DNA from: Glandiceps talaboti
Lineage: Eukaryota > Hemichordata > Enteropneusta > Spengelidae
NCBI RefSeq assembly: GCF_964340395.1
Contig: NC_135549.1
Coordinates: 25,212,342-25,269,841, forward strand
Length of the DNA stretch: 57,500 nt
Direction: 5' to 3'
Below, in pieces: positions 1 to 14,142 of this stretch (its first letter is position 1; each line of letters begins with the position of its first letter). Under the pieces are notes generated by a model. It did not search any database. It was not told where the DNA came from and saw only the letters and a list, made by a program, of their open reading frames with translations. The translations under genes were made by a program, and so were the position numbers.

Positions 1-3000
1 GTCATCAGATAAGCAAAATGCTGCAAAGCATTGTTTAAAAACAGACCCGTTTTGATGGAGGGTCTATGGTTGAACTGAATTGACTCAGGTGTGTACTTGT
101 ACCATGGCAACACGTCGTAACAGATCAGAGGTCATCGCTCGCTCTCGAGCTTTGCGGCTGTTAGATTGTTACAGTCGAGGACGATTCAGCAATATAGGAA
201 TAAGTTGATGTATTTTTCTTTTCCTTTTAAACTTATATCATAGTACCTTTCAACCATTTGATTCATCAAAGGTCCCAGGATATAATCGAGAAATGATAAT
301 TTACACCCATACAATGCAGATAAACGTACGCGCTGGTCATATAGCCGTCTTACCATTTGTGACGCTGTATTGTGTTCTTGTTCGACAAAGAGGGCGTTAT
401 TTTGTATTGTTTTGTCAGATGCAAGAACTGTAGGGTCGGTTGGGTCATGAGAAACACGGAAATAAAATGGACCATGGGGGGGGGGGGTAATTCTTAGACC
501 TTTTAGGCTGTCTACGAGTGAGATAAAAGAAAAACGGGAATAGTAAATTTTTAAAAATGTATTCATTTTACATATGTACTTACCATGTGGGCCAATTCGT
601 GAGCAACTACGATGGCAACGGTTTGTTTTCTAGATGGCGTATTGACCTCAGGGTCATAAATCATAGTATTTTCACTGTACAAAATTAACCCCCAATTCTC
701 CATAGCACCAGCCGCAAACTGTGGAACGGCAACCATATCTGTCGATAATGGAAATTGTGGAAATTGTGGATGTTCATCAAATTTGCCAAAAAATATCAAT
801 GATAACATTAATGATACAAACTGTGTATTGAAATAATTTTACGAATTTGAACCTCGTTGATAAAATAAAAAAGTTAAAAGTGACCTACGCATGACAAATA
901 AAGAAATGCCATGAATAATCAAACAAATGTTATGACTGTACGTATGTAGTCTGTAGGCAAGCAGGATAGAATCTCAGACAACGACAGTTTTTTTTCTGAG
1001 TATTGTGTGATTACTGCGGTAGGATGGAAGAGATGTACCGTGCAATACGCACCCAGAGACAATTTTCCCTAAAAATCCCAGTTCTCCAAACTTTGAAATA
1101 AGGAAACTTGCTCCTGGCATGGTCCTTTTTGAAATCGATAGAAATTTGGTGGTTCATCAGCTTGCATTGTCTATTAAGGAATACCCCAATCTTTTAAATG
1201 TCCATGGAGTTACTAGTAACACAGTCTTCGGTGACCGTGATATTCGATTCTCAAATTGCTAAATCTTTATATCATTTTGACCTACGATGACCCCAGAATT
1301 TTTCTTGATTTAGCTAAAGATAGGTTGTCATTTTTTGAACAAAAAAAGTAACAATAAAAGGTTTATTTTCAAGACACATTCTACGTTACGTACCCATCTT
1401 AGGGAGAGGATATACTATTCCGTAATGCTCTTCAAAGAATCTTAGCATTTGGATACCAATATGAAGAGAGTAGTTGGCTGCTTCGATGTAGTCAGGCTGC
1501 GACCAGACACGGAACTGGAAAGAAAGATATAAATTTGCGCTTGAACTTTTAAGAAACTAATATAATTTTTAAAATCGGAAATTTTGAATTGACAGGGCTG
1601 AAAGATCATGGTGGTGGTGGTGGTGGTGGTGGTGGTGGTGGTGGTGGTGGTATATATACTGTTATTTCCATTACCGTGAATCCATTGTCAACGATTTCCA
1701 GGTATGGAAAGTCAGACACTAGTATAGCTAACAGGTAGGTTGGCATGACGACAGTTGTATCGAATTTAGTTTCTAGCCAATCATCTTCCAGGTAGGTTTC
1801 TTGAACTACAGGCATATTACTGAGAGCGTTTCTTCTGTCTCTGTGTACTATGATCATGTCAAACGTCGCCTTAAATCTTGGTTCGTCGAAGCATGGGAAT
1901 GCTTTACGTGCTGCTGTTGCCTGGAATTGAGTGGCTACAAGATCACTATAGAAATGAATGGGAAACATTACATCGGATAATTAACCAGTATTTATTTACA
2001 TGGACCAAATTAAACTATAGGAGTTATTGGATCTCGAGAAATTGAACTTCTTCAGATTGCTTAAAGCACCAAATCATGGAGTCATACCTGAAATTCAAAT
2101 TTGGAATTGAACCAATATGACTCGTTTTCTATCTCTGATGAAGAATTTGACAATTTCGTTCGAGAAAAGTAGCCGAAATTGATCAAAATCTTTGCCATGT
2201 CATGCGAACTCATTCGTTTTTGGTCCTTTGAATTATTTACAGAATTTGGTTGTTAACCACTTTGATTTTAAGGAAATTGTCAGTCTTTTAGTTTCCAACA
2301 GAGTTTACCACAATATTCCGGTTATAGGAATGATAAAAGATTTCATGGTTTCGCCACTAGGAGTGCTGTTCACAAGCTATTTGTTGTCAGGAAGTGAGGG
2401 CCAGGTTAGTATAGCGTATTGTAGCATAAAGACAGCAGACACTAAGTTACCACACATTCTCTATGTTGTTCCTACGATCATATTTTATTAGCGACTACCA
2501 GTAATCAAACCATGCCTAACCACTACTGAAATACTCTGTTCTAGACATTCAGAGATCTTTAACACACATTTCTTTCACTGCGTCATGCAACTAGTACTAG
2601 TGGCCATGACACATATTTAGTCCCTCACTTTGCAAAATCAGGTGAGCCCTTATGCCTCAGAAACGGTTGGAACTTCAGTAGCCAATATACGTCGTAGCGC
2701 ATAGTGTGAGTATGTTTTCTGTTAACGTTCTCTTCTAAAAAATTTCACATAGTGGCTTCTGAATTGATTTTATCCGAGAATTTGACTAGAAGAGTTTTGA
2801 ACAGAGCAACAGCATCAGTTTTAACACTTTTATTTCGGCGGGGGGGGGGGGGGGCATAATATTTTAAATTGGGAATTATAGAAAAAAAATCATAACACGG
2901 CAAAAGTTTAACCTGAAATTATTTTTTATCATGTGCATATATATGTCACTTTATACTTACACGGCCCCTGGTCCAACATTGTAAAAACTCCTATACATGC

Positions 3001-3628
3001 CGTGAAAATCAAGGTTCAACGGCCCTTCGTATTTCATATGAATTGTGTAATCTTCTCCTGCCTGCAACGGTACAGCAGTTTCTATAAACACAAGTTGGAG
3101 GTCATCATCTTCGTACACGTTGGCAAGTTCTACTTCAGTTAACGTGCTATCCATGACATGAGTGTCATTTAAATGAACAGTCATTGATCGTCGATGTACC
3201 TTGATGGTGCTGGTTGCAACGTAACAATGCACTGAAATCAGTACATCTCCCTCAAACGAGTATTGCAGCTCTCCGTCTTCAGGGTCCAGGTAGAGTTTAT
3301 TTGTCACAACGTAGTGACTTGGTCTAACATCGTCTGAAAGACGACCGTCGAATGGATCAACTTCCGCTGGAGGTGGGTCATCAGGAACGGCAGGCATCGG
3401 TGGACATTCGGTGTCATCAATAACGTTCATCGTTCCGGCACAATGACCGCTACTTCCACTGGGGACAAAATAAAACAGCAGAGCTACTCCAAAGAGAAGT
3501 AAAACTACCACAGCCACCAACAAGACGAATGTAGTTTTCGAAATATAGCAGCCATTAGATTTACTCTTTGAGGATTGGATATCCTCCTCAAATGGTTCCT
3601 TGCTAGCCATCATCGAATACACTCCCAA
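1..3628 (-). CDS. Gene A: M1 aminopeptidase (aminopeptidase N-like), 5' four exons only, cut by window edge
   Basis: Type II membrane zinc metallopeptidase that removes N-terminal residues from peptides outside the cell (family knowledge). Coding exons read on the minus strand: 3628-2961, 1945-1675, 1514-1394 and 738-584, all with GT-AG borders and consistent phases. Exon 1 encodes a short cytoplasmic tail, a membrane anchor near residues 33-55, a Pro/Asp-rich stalk and the start of the N-terminal beta domain. Exon 2 carries the [11 protein letters not shown] motif. Exon 4 carries GAMENWGL (exopeptidase motif) and HELAHM (two zinc His and the catalytic Glu). The exon with the third zinc ligand lies beyond position 1. 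Start: ATG at 3628, with further in-frame Met at residues 6 and 7. Exon 1 is very close to gene B and clearly different from gene C. A (CCA)n array lies directly inside intron 2, about 25 nt past the donor. Whether the rest of the gene is intact is unknown. Confidence 0.9.
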
Positions 3629-3990
3629 ACTGAAGAATACAGTATCAGATAAATTGGACAGAGACGCGGTGATTCCTGCCAGCAGGACTCTACAATAACT
3701 GGACTAAAGGATATACTATTCAATTGAACTAACTTCTAGATGATAATGATAGAACATTCGTGATCATCCGCATTGGGCATTATCTTTTTACACTTTGGTG
3801 GTCTTCATCACGTGATGACCAGACAATAAAAATATCCAGGGGACAAGATAAAAATTGAACTTTTGTCTTGTAATCGGAGCAAAATAGTTTGGTTGACAGT
3901 ATCATAGTTAGGGGTGAAGGCTTAACCTGTGAGATTACGAAAGAGGATTCCTACGACGCCATGATGAATATGTTACACACTATAAGGGCA
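3629..3990 (-). promoter_or_regulatory. Presumed 5' UTR and promoter region of gene A, duplicated in gene B
   Basis: This stretch is closely matched by 21725-22075, upstream of gene B, including the segments just above the start codon and the block ending in gaatatgtta near 3970-3980 and 22063-22073. Beyond that point the two flanks are unrelated. The shared segment probably contains the common promoter and 5' UTR. No convincing TATA box was seen. A transcription start cannot be placed by eye. Confidence 0.45.
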
Positions 3991-4029
3991 CTTTATTATG
4001 ACCCTCATCATCAGTTCTTACCTCTTACA

Positions 4030-5375
4030 AAATTGATTGAGAATGTCTAATAGTCCTGTACATTTTTTTTCTATCAATGACGTTGCTTGTAAATTACATC
4101 AATGGTATTGGTTGTGAGGGCATTTTCATTGACGAGTATTTATATGATTTAAATATGTTAATGTATGCAGATGATGTTGCCGAATGTTTAGCCATACCGT
4201 ATACATATATGGCAAACGTAAAAAAAATAATGTGTTTCCAATAACCCAACCGACCCTAGTTTAAGCTAAACCTTTAAAAAAAATTTAGAACAAAAAAGGT
4301 AAGAAATTCTTTTGTCTTCTTGATCTTAATGCATGTCTGTATTTATTCCCCAGCAATGTCTGTACATATTTCATCAAACTATCACAGAGGGGGTAATCTG
4401 ACCTACATCTTGTTTGACATTGGGTCGATGCAAAAGATAGAAAAAAGTCCACTTCCAGTTTTGTAAATTTAGTGTTGCAATTGGTGGTAATGTTAGTGAT
4501 CAATTTTGTCGTTATCCACAATATGTATTAAAATATTGGTTAAGAATACTTGAAATGACAAACAGATATCAACACTGATGTTACTTAAAGGTTAGAAGAA
4601 AATAAAGAGATAAAAACAGTCAATTGGGTTTACAACGTGAAGAATGTATCATTTCGTTTCGGTTTTGGACACGTGTTGTTAAATCAAGGGGTTGGCTCAG
4701 CCACTTATTTGAATACTGTTAACCCAAAGAATGAAAAAAGACTGTGTTCAATACAAACTTGGCATGATGAAATAACGTCCTCCCCCAAAACTGCCAACTT
4801 TCTCATCTTCCAAGTCAACTTTGCAACCTGAGAAATATTTAAGTTGTGTTTATCCGTATGTATATTTAGAATTGCAATCTCATTGTTCCTCTCTAAATCT
4901 TAACATTGAGAAAAGAAGACATCAAAACATTCCAGAAAACGTACGATATTGTAACTTCTGTGGGTGATGTAATGTTTCCGTTATAGAAAACGAGTGTCAT
5001 TTGTTATAATTCTGTCCCTGTTCTGATGAACTATGAAGGACATTTCTATCAAGATGGTTTTATGAAAACCCTTCACATGATAAAGTAGCCTAGATGCTAT
5101 ACATGTCGACGTTCTCTTTGAGCACTGTCCTCTCGTAGTGATCATAACGGGTAAAGGAAACTAGACTAATTGTTGCCGATAATCTAAAAAAATGTCACAA
5201 AGTTAAGTGAACTAGAATGTTTCCTTTTATTATGCTTTCAAAATGCTTCAAAATGAGAACCTAAGTTTCATACAGTGCTTCCATTATCTTTTCTTAACTG
5301 TTTATTTTTGTGTTGTATATAAGCTCTTTAGGTCTGTGGCCTTTATTGCAAATAAATTTAAACGTACTATTCCCT
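4030..5375 (+). pseudogene. Decayed non-LTR retrotransposon (RT and C-terminal zinc-like region)
   Basis: Plus-strand remnant. At about 4140-4190 a short open stretch reads LNMLMYADDVAEC, the reverse transcriptase catalytic box (YADD). At about 4880-5045 a second stretch resembles the Cys/His C-terminal segment of the element at 32755-33870 (pattern NIE..R, then C-x2-C, then ENECH followed by FCP). Near 5325-5360 the 3' end is similar to that element too (ctttaggtctgtggcctt followed by an AATAAA-type tail). Many stops, frameshifts and deletions separate the parts, so it is dead. It begins within about 50 bp of the point where the A/B duplication ends. Confidence 0.6.
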
Positions 5376-5399
5376 GTAAAAAAAAGTCATATCACTTGT

Positions 5400-6245
5400 G
5401 TAGTGTTCGGGAGGGCTTTTTTCCTACTTTATTTAAAAAAAATAATTTTCTAACAATTATAAGGATGTACAATAGAACAAAAAACACACACAACACTAAG
5501 AATCGAGCCTCACTATGTTGTCAGTTTTCTGCCATTTCTCATTTAAAAAATAGTAATTACTATCCGACTTTGCTATTTTATATTCAATGTCATATTTGCA
5601 TTTCAATAAAATGTTCAAATGTTAGAATTCTATTATTACATTTATTATTTTTTAGAGAATCTGAAAGTACTTTGCCTGCAAAATAATACAATTGATCATT
5701 AAAAAGTCCTCATGGTGTAAAATGGCTAAATAATTGCATAATCCGTTTAAATCATTAATTCAAATGAGTAAAACAGAATATTGTTTATACGCATCTATAG
5801 CTGTTTTGAATTTTTACAGTCGACAAACAGATGATCCCTTGTTTTTATTCTATCCAAAATTCACATACATTTCTGGCTATTCATTTCAATTAAATTGTTG
5901 ATGAATTTTTTGCTGAAAGCAGCGATTCATCTGTGATATATTTTGTAATAATACAATATTTTCTCCATTCTGAATCAGTAAATGAAATCTACTTCAAAAA
6001 ATACTTTATGGCCTCTGTGAGCTTTAAAGTGTGATTCAAAATGATATCAACAGTCCTCGGTCTCAATCTATGAGCAATCATAACTTTTATCTCCCTGAAG
6101 CAACTAGTGGTTTCAAAAGCTTATTCTGACGTATCGAGATAGTATTTATTCCAAAGTTAAGCTGACAGTATTTGGTAAGATGAAAGAAAAAGGTTTTGTA
6201 AAATCTCCATCGCTATGTTTCAACATTATCAGTAATTGTGACAAA
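5400..6245. other. AT-rich intergenic region between gene A and gene B
   Basis: No coding exon, RNA gene or repeat was recognised. The part nearest 6245 is expected to be the 3' UTR of gene B; a minus-strand AATAAA-like signal (tttatt on the plus strand) occurs near 6147-6152. Confidence 0.4.
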
Positions 6246-6930
6246 CTATCCATGATGGTGATTAATCAATTGATAAATGGCTTCAGATGTTCTCGACACC
6301 TTCTCCCCTCCATATTTCCCATCTTGAATGAGCGCTCCGTTGTCATAGCGACGAGATGAACTGACGTCTGGTCTCGGGATATCAGCTTTGGTCTCTTTGG
6401 CTGCACTGGTTGTCATGGTAGCCGTGACTTCAAGGAGCCATTCCTTCATACTGTCTTTGTTTCTGTTCATCCAGGCGATATTTGTCTCAACTCGTTCAAC
6501 GGCGTCGTAAAATCCACTGGCGTCAGACTCTGACATGTCAGAGTGACGAGAACCGAATACGTTGAGCTGTAAATATTCATAATATACGGTGGCCGATAAG
6601 TGACAAGACAAAACACAAATTTGTAACACAAACATTTTAATGTTCAACACATACAGTGTTTAATATGATACTGTAAATATTCGGTCTTTTTAGCGCAACT
6701 GGCGTGCTGCGGATTAAAGATATGTTTGCAAACCTGCAAACTCTCCGTAAGAAACTTTTTCAGATTTAGCTAATCTAATGATTAGATGTATTAATTAAAT
6801 GTACACTAGTATAAACTCACCTGATCAAGGTCGTACTGAGTATTCATATAATCTTTGAAGTTCCAGATAGTGTTATAAGTCAACCTGGAGTTTATAAAAA
6901 TATAAAAGCAAATCTTTACGTAAGTATGCC

Positions 6931-6999
<69 letters not shown>

Positions 7000-7063
7000 G
7001 CCCGCCCGCCCGCCCGTCCGTCCGTCCGTCCGTCCGTCCGTCCGTCTGTCTGTCTGTCCGTCC

Positions 7064-7104
<41 letters not shown>

Positions 7105-7633
7105 GCTGGCTGGCTGTTTTTCTATATGTAACCTTAATTATCTATGTTGATAAATCTGATCATTCGGTCATCATGACTGTAATATTTCTATATGACAAAC
7201 TCTCCTTTTTGAAAATTTTAAATATTCAATTTATTACAGGATTATAATGTTAGGCTTGTATTAAAGTCGTACTTTCAATCTTTTTCAGAGTCTGGGGACC
7301 TTAAATATTTAGGTAACATACTAGCTTAACACAAAATCATCCCAACCAATATAGTAGGTATTTTTCATCTAATAGTAAAAATCAAAAATAACTAGACAAT
7401 ATGTAAGTAAATGATTTAGTTTGTGTGAAGACCAGTTTCTGACAAACATGATTTGAACTACCACCTACCCTAGGGTGTCAAAGTTGTTCATGGCATAGTC
7501 CCATGCCAAAGAATAACCAACAGCTGACTTGTCACGTATGTCTGTGATAACATTTGATGCAACAAAGTTGTCATCTTCCAAGTACCTAGAGAGACAAACA
7601 TTTATTATATGACTATATATATAACTATATATA

Positions 7634-7726
<93 letters not shown>

Positions 7727-10700
7727 CATTCATGAATTGGTATCGTTATCCTTATAAATTATGCACAAACTGCATATGACAAAGGTAAATCATAAATATA
7801 TAATTTGTTGTTTACTAAATAATGGCAGACTTATACAAAGGTTTAATTTTGCCTAAACTACCTGTACAAGAGTACTATGTACTGTTTGTATCTCCAAATC
7901 GAGTATGATTCCAGGCTGTATTGCCCTATATAATCCAGATGACATATCATATGTTTGTATTACATGGAGGAGACACTAGATGCCTGTCAACATCATGAAT
8001 AATATTAATTGATAAAACAGATGATTGGAAATACCTCTGCAGTAGCCAGGATTTTTCTGTGCATCCCATGGCGGACTGTAGTCTGTTCGATTCAGTTGTT
8101 CCCGGATTATTATTAACTACTTCGTCATAAGCAAACTCCCATTCGTCAATGCCACCGTGTCTGATAGCTGTACAGTAGACTGTAGACCGCACCTCATCAC
8201 GGATACTAATATGAAAAAAATGTACAGAAATATATACGTCTTGTCAGTGAGAGTTTCCTGGATGATCGTACACATGTACACGATTCTCTGACAACGAATT
8301 AAATGAGTACGACCATCGCGTCTAAGGAGTTTTACTTATTGGCCGAGGATACATCTAGTGACGTACCTATTCTGATATTCGTTATAACAGAATATACATG
8401 GTCATATACAGCAAAGAGGGCAGCGCAAATTACTCCGAAATAGTGATGGCGTAGGTATTGTGTTGTAAAAATATAAAACCACAATTCAGTTTTAGGCCTA
8501 TATGTAATCACTTTGTACATTCGCATTTTGTCCTTCAATTACTTAGCACACATCCTCCTCTGTTTGCTGTTAGAGTTTTGTAACACTGTTTTTCCTCCCT
8601 TCCCAGCAGGATAAAATTGAGAGGTCCATCGACATAGACACACATCCGTAGTTAAGTATAACGAACAAGCCTTGTTTTAAGCTATTGTAAATAAACTATC
8701 AAAATTCGTGAAAACATCATAATCACAATTTCGAATCTGCAAGTACGTGTATTTGTATATAGTGGAAGATAAACTGAATACGGAGACGAAGTATATATGG
8801 AGTTAAACTGAAACATAGACTGTATTTCCTGACGGTCCCGAGTTCGGTCTCACTTCAAAGCAGAGCCACCTGATGAGAGACAGATATGCTCACAGCTCCA
8901 CGGTCAAACCCAAGTGTGTCTAACCTCCGATGCTCATTCTCGTATGCAAACCAAAGCTGTTATTTCTTCCGCGACAATGCGAAATAACTAAATAACCTCT
9001 TGGTGGTACATCCTGGACGGAGCCGTAAAAGAGGCCGTGGTTTGTCGACGCTTTGGTCGTAATCATGATGATGGTGCGAAACCAGTCGAAGATTGAAACC
9101 GATTTTGTACTCAATTACTACTGATTAATAAACTGTATACATTCCTCACCTGCACCTAGTGCAACAACATGAACGAGTCGAAAATACAGCAAGAAGCTAT
9201 TTTTTATTTCTAAATTTGAAAAAAAGAACTGTAATCAAATAACTTACTTATTTTGTCCAGATGACATCCAATCTCTGTATTGAGTTAAAGCTTCGGTGAC
9301 GCAATCTGATTGGCCATAGATACAAGCTGTGTCAATTGCATTGATACGCTGGAAACTAATCAACATTATAATATTAATGAATATATAATTACTCATTTAC
9401 ATATGTTGTAAATCCCCATTCTTATTTATGATAAGGAATCGCGAAGGTTTCACGAATGACACAACTTTTTGCAAAAAATCGTTGTTTTATTTTTTACATT
9501 TCACACCGTTTTGATGGCCAATTGTGAAAATGATATTTATACATTTTATGCTCCAAAGTGTTTGTTACTTCGAATGGAAGAATCATGAATATTCATGTTC
9601 TGCTACAGCATATGCATGTCTGCTAATTAAAATAAGACAGTTCGTGTTCATGGTAAGGAACTACACTGAACAGTGAATGGGTAGCTTGTTCAAATGTATT
9701 CCTCGGTAATCTCGCGTAATGTAAGTGATGTAAAATCTAGAATGATTCTCCATAAATTAAAGTTTTCGTAATACATTCATTTTCTGTGCTTGCGTTCCCT
9801 TTTTATAACACTTACTAATCAAGATGGCCGCCAAGGGAGAAGTCCCATCCGAGTGATTCATATAAAGGTGTAACTTGGTAACTCCAGTACATCTGGAGAA
9901 AAAAGACCAGAAAGCACAATAAGAACCTCAACATCAAATTTTGATATTGAAACATTCTTTGAAACAGGAGGCTTTAAAGACAAGGTAGATACAATAGTAT
10001 TGAACATTTCAATTTTCAACGATTTTAATATAGTAATTCTGTACAGTCATTACCATTATTATTATTATTACCAGCCAACATATCTTTCAACATGCACGTG
10101 ATTATGGAGACGATGGCAACCTTAATGATCAACAAGGAGAAAAGGATTACATCAATCTTTTAATGGATGTATCTGTATATTATTTTTAATTTATCTGTTT
10201 GTTTGTTTGTTTGTTTGTTTGTTTGTTTGTTTGTTTGTTTGTTTGTTTGTTTGTTTGTTTGTTTATTCATCTATTTCTCGAACATGACTGACAAATTCTA
10301 CCAGAAGCATAGGATGTTTGCAGTAATTGCTTAATACTTTTGACATATTATATTCAGTAAATGTTCCTTATCCTTTTTTTTGAATAGGAGCCGTATGTAT
10401 CCAAGTGTAGAGGCTATCCCTGGCTTCGAAACTCTTCTTATACTTACTGCCCAATGAAGTCCTGGGTGACATTTCCAATTCAAACGAAGGCATCACGTCT
10501 TTGTTAATCAATTCCAGAATTCTAACCAATGATAAGTTAGTGTTTATTGGTGGACAGTTACACAATGTCCAAATATGGTATGGTTGTCAGATCAGGACAC
10601 TACTTATACGCTGTTTACAACTTTACATCATTCTAGCAGTTGGGGGTTTACTCATTTGCATGAACGACATTTGGTTCATGATTTCTCATTGAGCTAGACA

Positions 10701-13700
10701 GGGTAAAGAGAGATCTTGAGATTCGAAGCCACGGATAGCGTGAAGGGGAAAATTACGAATGAAGTCCAAAAGATATCAACTTTAGAGAAAGCGGGTAGGG
10801 GTGGTAGTATGATGCAAAACTAAAGGAGTTTACATTTATTTTCTAATCCTTCATTGATCTCTTGACGCCACGTTTGAAATGTACGATTAGCTATTATATG
10901 TTTGCTTACCTCGAACAAGTAAAATTCCGATGTTCTGAGCAGCATGTCATGTGTATAACCTAAGCCGAGGATAACTGTCTCCCAGACGACGTAAGCAAGC
11001 TCCTTATCCATGTATTCAGTTAATCTCAAGGCATTGACGTTATCGGTATGGAATGGTTGGGAAACCTTGAAGGCATCGTCAATCATAGAGGCACGTGATT
11101 GGTCAGTTATTACCTAAAATGAAGAGAGGTCCATCGTTATGATATTTGACAAAACAATTAACGTTTAAATCAAGTTCGGTGAATTTTCCGGGTTATTTTC
11201 TACAGGTGTATATTGTTATCATCAAACATTAATATTGTGTAGTGTGTAACTCCAGAATAATAACATGACAACATTTTACATGACATTGCATGACATTACG
11301 TGACTTTGCATGACATGACATGACATGACATGACATGACATGCATTACATTACATATTTTGTAGAATCAAACATTGATATTGTGTGTACCTCCAGAATTA
11401 CATTCCATTGCATTACATTACATTACATTACATTACATTACATTACATTAAAAGAATTGTTTTCATAAACGAACAAAGAATCTTTGATTATTTAGTAGCA
11501 CATTGCTACCACAAAATGCTCTTCAATTACTTCAAATTAAAGAGCACCTCCAACGTCGCACGACCAATCTTCAATCTATATCAAGGTACAAACTATAAAC
11601 CAGAATGACCGACAGAAAATGAAATCCTTTGGAATTTTATAACCTTTCCAAAGCTCAACGTGGTCAACACAAGTTACACAACAAACATTTGAGGATTAAA
11701 AAAATGCACACATATCCAACTTACTGAGTGGTCAGTTTTCAGCTGTGTGGCTAATTTCTGCCAGTTGTCGTCATCATAGTTAACGCGGTAAAATCCCCAT
11801 TTATCAATGTTGAATAACACCCAGTCATTGTCTCCAACGCCGACAAGATCCAATTGAACTGAAATGTACAAACATCCGGGTACTTTCTAAAGGGTCTATT
11901 ATTAACATTAAATTTTAAACAGTTTCTTTTAATTTCAGCATAGGTTGGATACTTATTTTATTTACTTATTTAAAATTTGATAATATTTATCATTTTCGCC
12001 AACTCCAAAAAGACTCAACTGAGATTGCGCGGAAATGTTAAAGTAGAACTTATAATTACTATGATATATGCATCGTATCCAAAAATAATCCAACCCAAAC
12101 AAATTTACTTCTGCGTGCAATGTCGTTATCCTTTATAAATCACACGACATGAATAATTCGGTATTTGTAATCGTCCACTATTCCTAGTACGCTCTAGGTC
12201 ATTGGCTTCGGATTATCAATATCTTTACTCCAGGGCCTGATCGCAAGTGAAATGGCTGTCTGTCTGAGGTTATACATGTATTCCGCTGACGAGTATAAAG
12301 TTAGTCTCAGATTCAGAATCAGATTCACGTTGACAATATGAGGCTACATATCTTTAGCCTCGACATTATCATTTCTTGTTTCACTGTGTTTGTCTGGTAC
12401 CGGTGTTATCGTGATTTTTCGAATATGAGGCTGAATATGAGACCAACTTTATTATATGTCTTCCCCTGCTCGTTAGTCTGGGCAGACATGCCAATAATAC
12501 TTACTAGGATCTTTATAGAGGAGGTCTTCCTTTGGCTTGAGGAAATCCGGATTGGCGGAGTCGGTGTAAGTCAGGGGGACGTACCATATGTACCTAATAT
12601 CAAATGAAACGTGTGTTTTGTGTAAGGGTCACTATATATTTTACGTAAAGACATACCTCTCGATCTACATGAAAGAGGTGAAACTACAGTTTGATGTACG
12701 CCCCCTAACCCCCCCTCCCACAACGGTGTACAGTATCCATTCTGATAAATACTATACATATAGTACAAAACGTCATCAAAGTACAAATGATAACTTCAAG
12801 AAAATAACAGATTCACCTGGTGAAATTCTGCGAGTGGTAAAAGGTGCAACTGGCACGTTGTTTAAAAAATGTTTTGTTAGGTACACTTATTTATTCGTAA
12901 TATCGTACACCGTGAACAGTATTGCATCACCTGTGGGTACACGTATTTTTGTTGTTGTATATTACGATAAATATCAAATCAAATTGATTTTTGGGTCCAC
13001 ATGCAAAAATCAACGCCCTCAAAGGAGATCACGATTTTAACCTGTTTTTCTGCTTATTGATTATATCAACTATTGATTTGACAGTCATGTACAATGTCAA
13101 ATTATTGGTATATTAGTATATTTCAGAATATATATTGTGGTTGTCTGATCGAAAAATGACACTCCTGTTATAACTAGCCTTTATATGTAGACGGATACAA
13201 AACCTCGCTTTTGTTCAATATTTAAACTTGCCACTGCACTACCTTCAGATTATATTGACTACTAATTAACAGATATAGTGCATTTTAATAAATAAGCCCC
13301 CCTCCCCCCCCCCCGAAAAAAGAAAAGAAGAATTGTTTCTGGTCAGGACAGTTTGTCTAAAATGGTGCGATGACGCAAAACTCTTTTTGTTTATACACAA
13401 TAAACATCTCACTCTACTATTTAGAGCAAGTGTGTATGTGGGGCAGGTGTCATGCTTGTTTATGATTGGCTCTGTAAGTTGTCTTCACTGAAGTAGGGAG
13501 GGGTATTTTTCAGTTTCCCCACGGATGTACAGACTGCATGGTCTGGACAAAAACAAAAACGAACGACGCGATGGTATTTAAGTGATGCGAGCGCTGACCA
13601 GAAACGTCTTTTTTTGGCCTAATTGACCATTTTTTGGTAAATATATCTTTGGTTATTGAATGAAAAATATGTCTCAGTTGCAGCTAGTGCCGGTTTAAAT

Positions 13701-14110
13701 GAAAAATTACTAATTCTCTATTGATTGTATAATGTAAAATGTGAGAATTTGTCTCTAGTGAAAACTTTGAAGTCAAATTTAATTCGTCATACATACCCTG
13801 CGTCTGGATGTTTCTCATCATAGAAATCATTAGGATCTAACATGAAATAAGTCTGTGAAGCAACCACGGTACTTGTACCAGTACGAGTAATATTGACAAC
13901 GGGATGACCAGCTTGTAATACCCAAGAATCCATTATACCTTTTACTGGAGTACCTTTGCGATCTTGATCAGCCTATGGTTATATGTTAAAATGAGGGAGA
14001 GTGAGAATGGGAGAAAGGTGGACAGTCAGTCAGTCAATCGGTCAGGCAGTCAAGCAGTCAGAGAGGCTGATGGTAGGCAGGCAGGCAGCATACATACATA
14101 CATACATACA

Positions 14111-14142
<32 letters not shown>

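Noticed and set aside
2933-3142. Plus-strand frame opposite exon 1 of gene A (and its copy at 20990-21229)
   Set aside because: It lies wholly on the antisense of the real aminopeptidase exon and is conserved only because the exon is.
5243-5686. 147-codon plus-strand frame
   Set aside because: It covers the 3' end of the decayed LINE and AT-rich sequence, with no recognisable protein family.
6926-7150. Open frame of repeated Cys-Leu-Ser-Val residues
   Set aside because: It is the translation of the CTGT microsatellite. The same applies to frames at 14001-14249, 24585-24918, 27329-27726, 29427-30073, 35227-35442, 36790-37403, 38760-39058, 40843-41646, 47598-48601 and 49741-50034.
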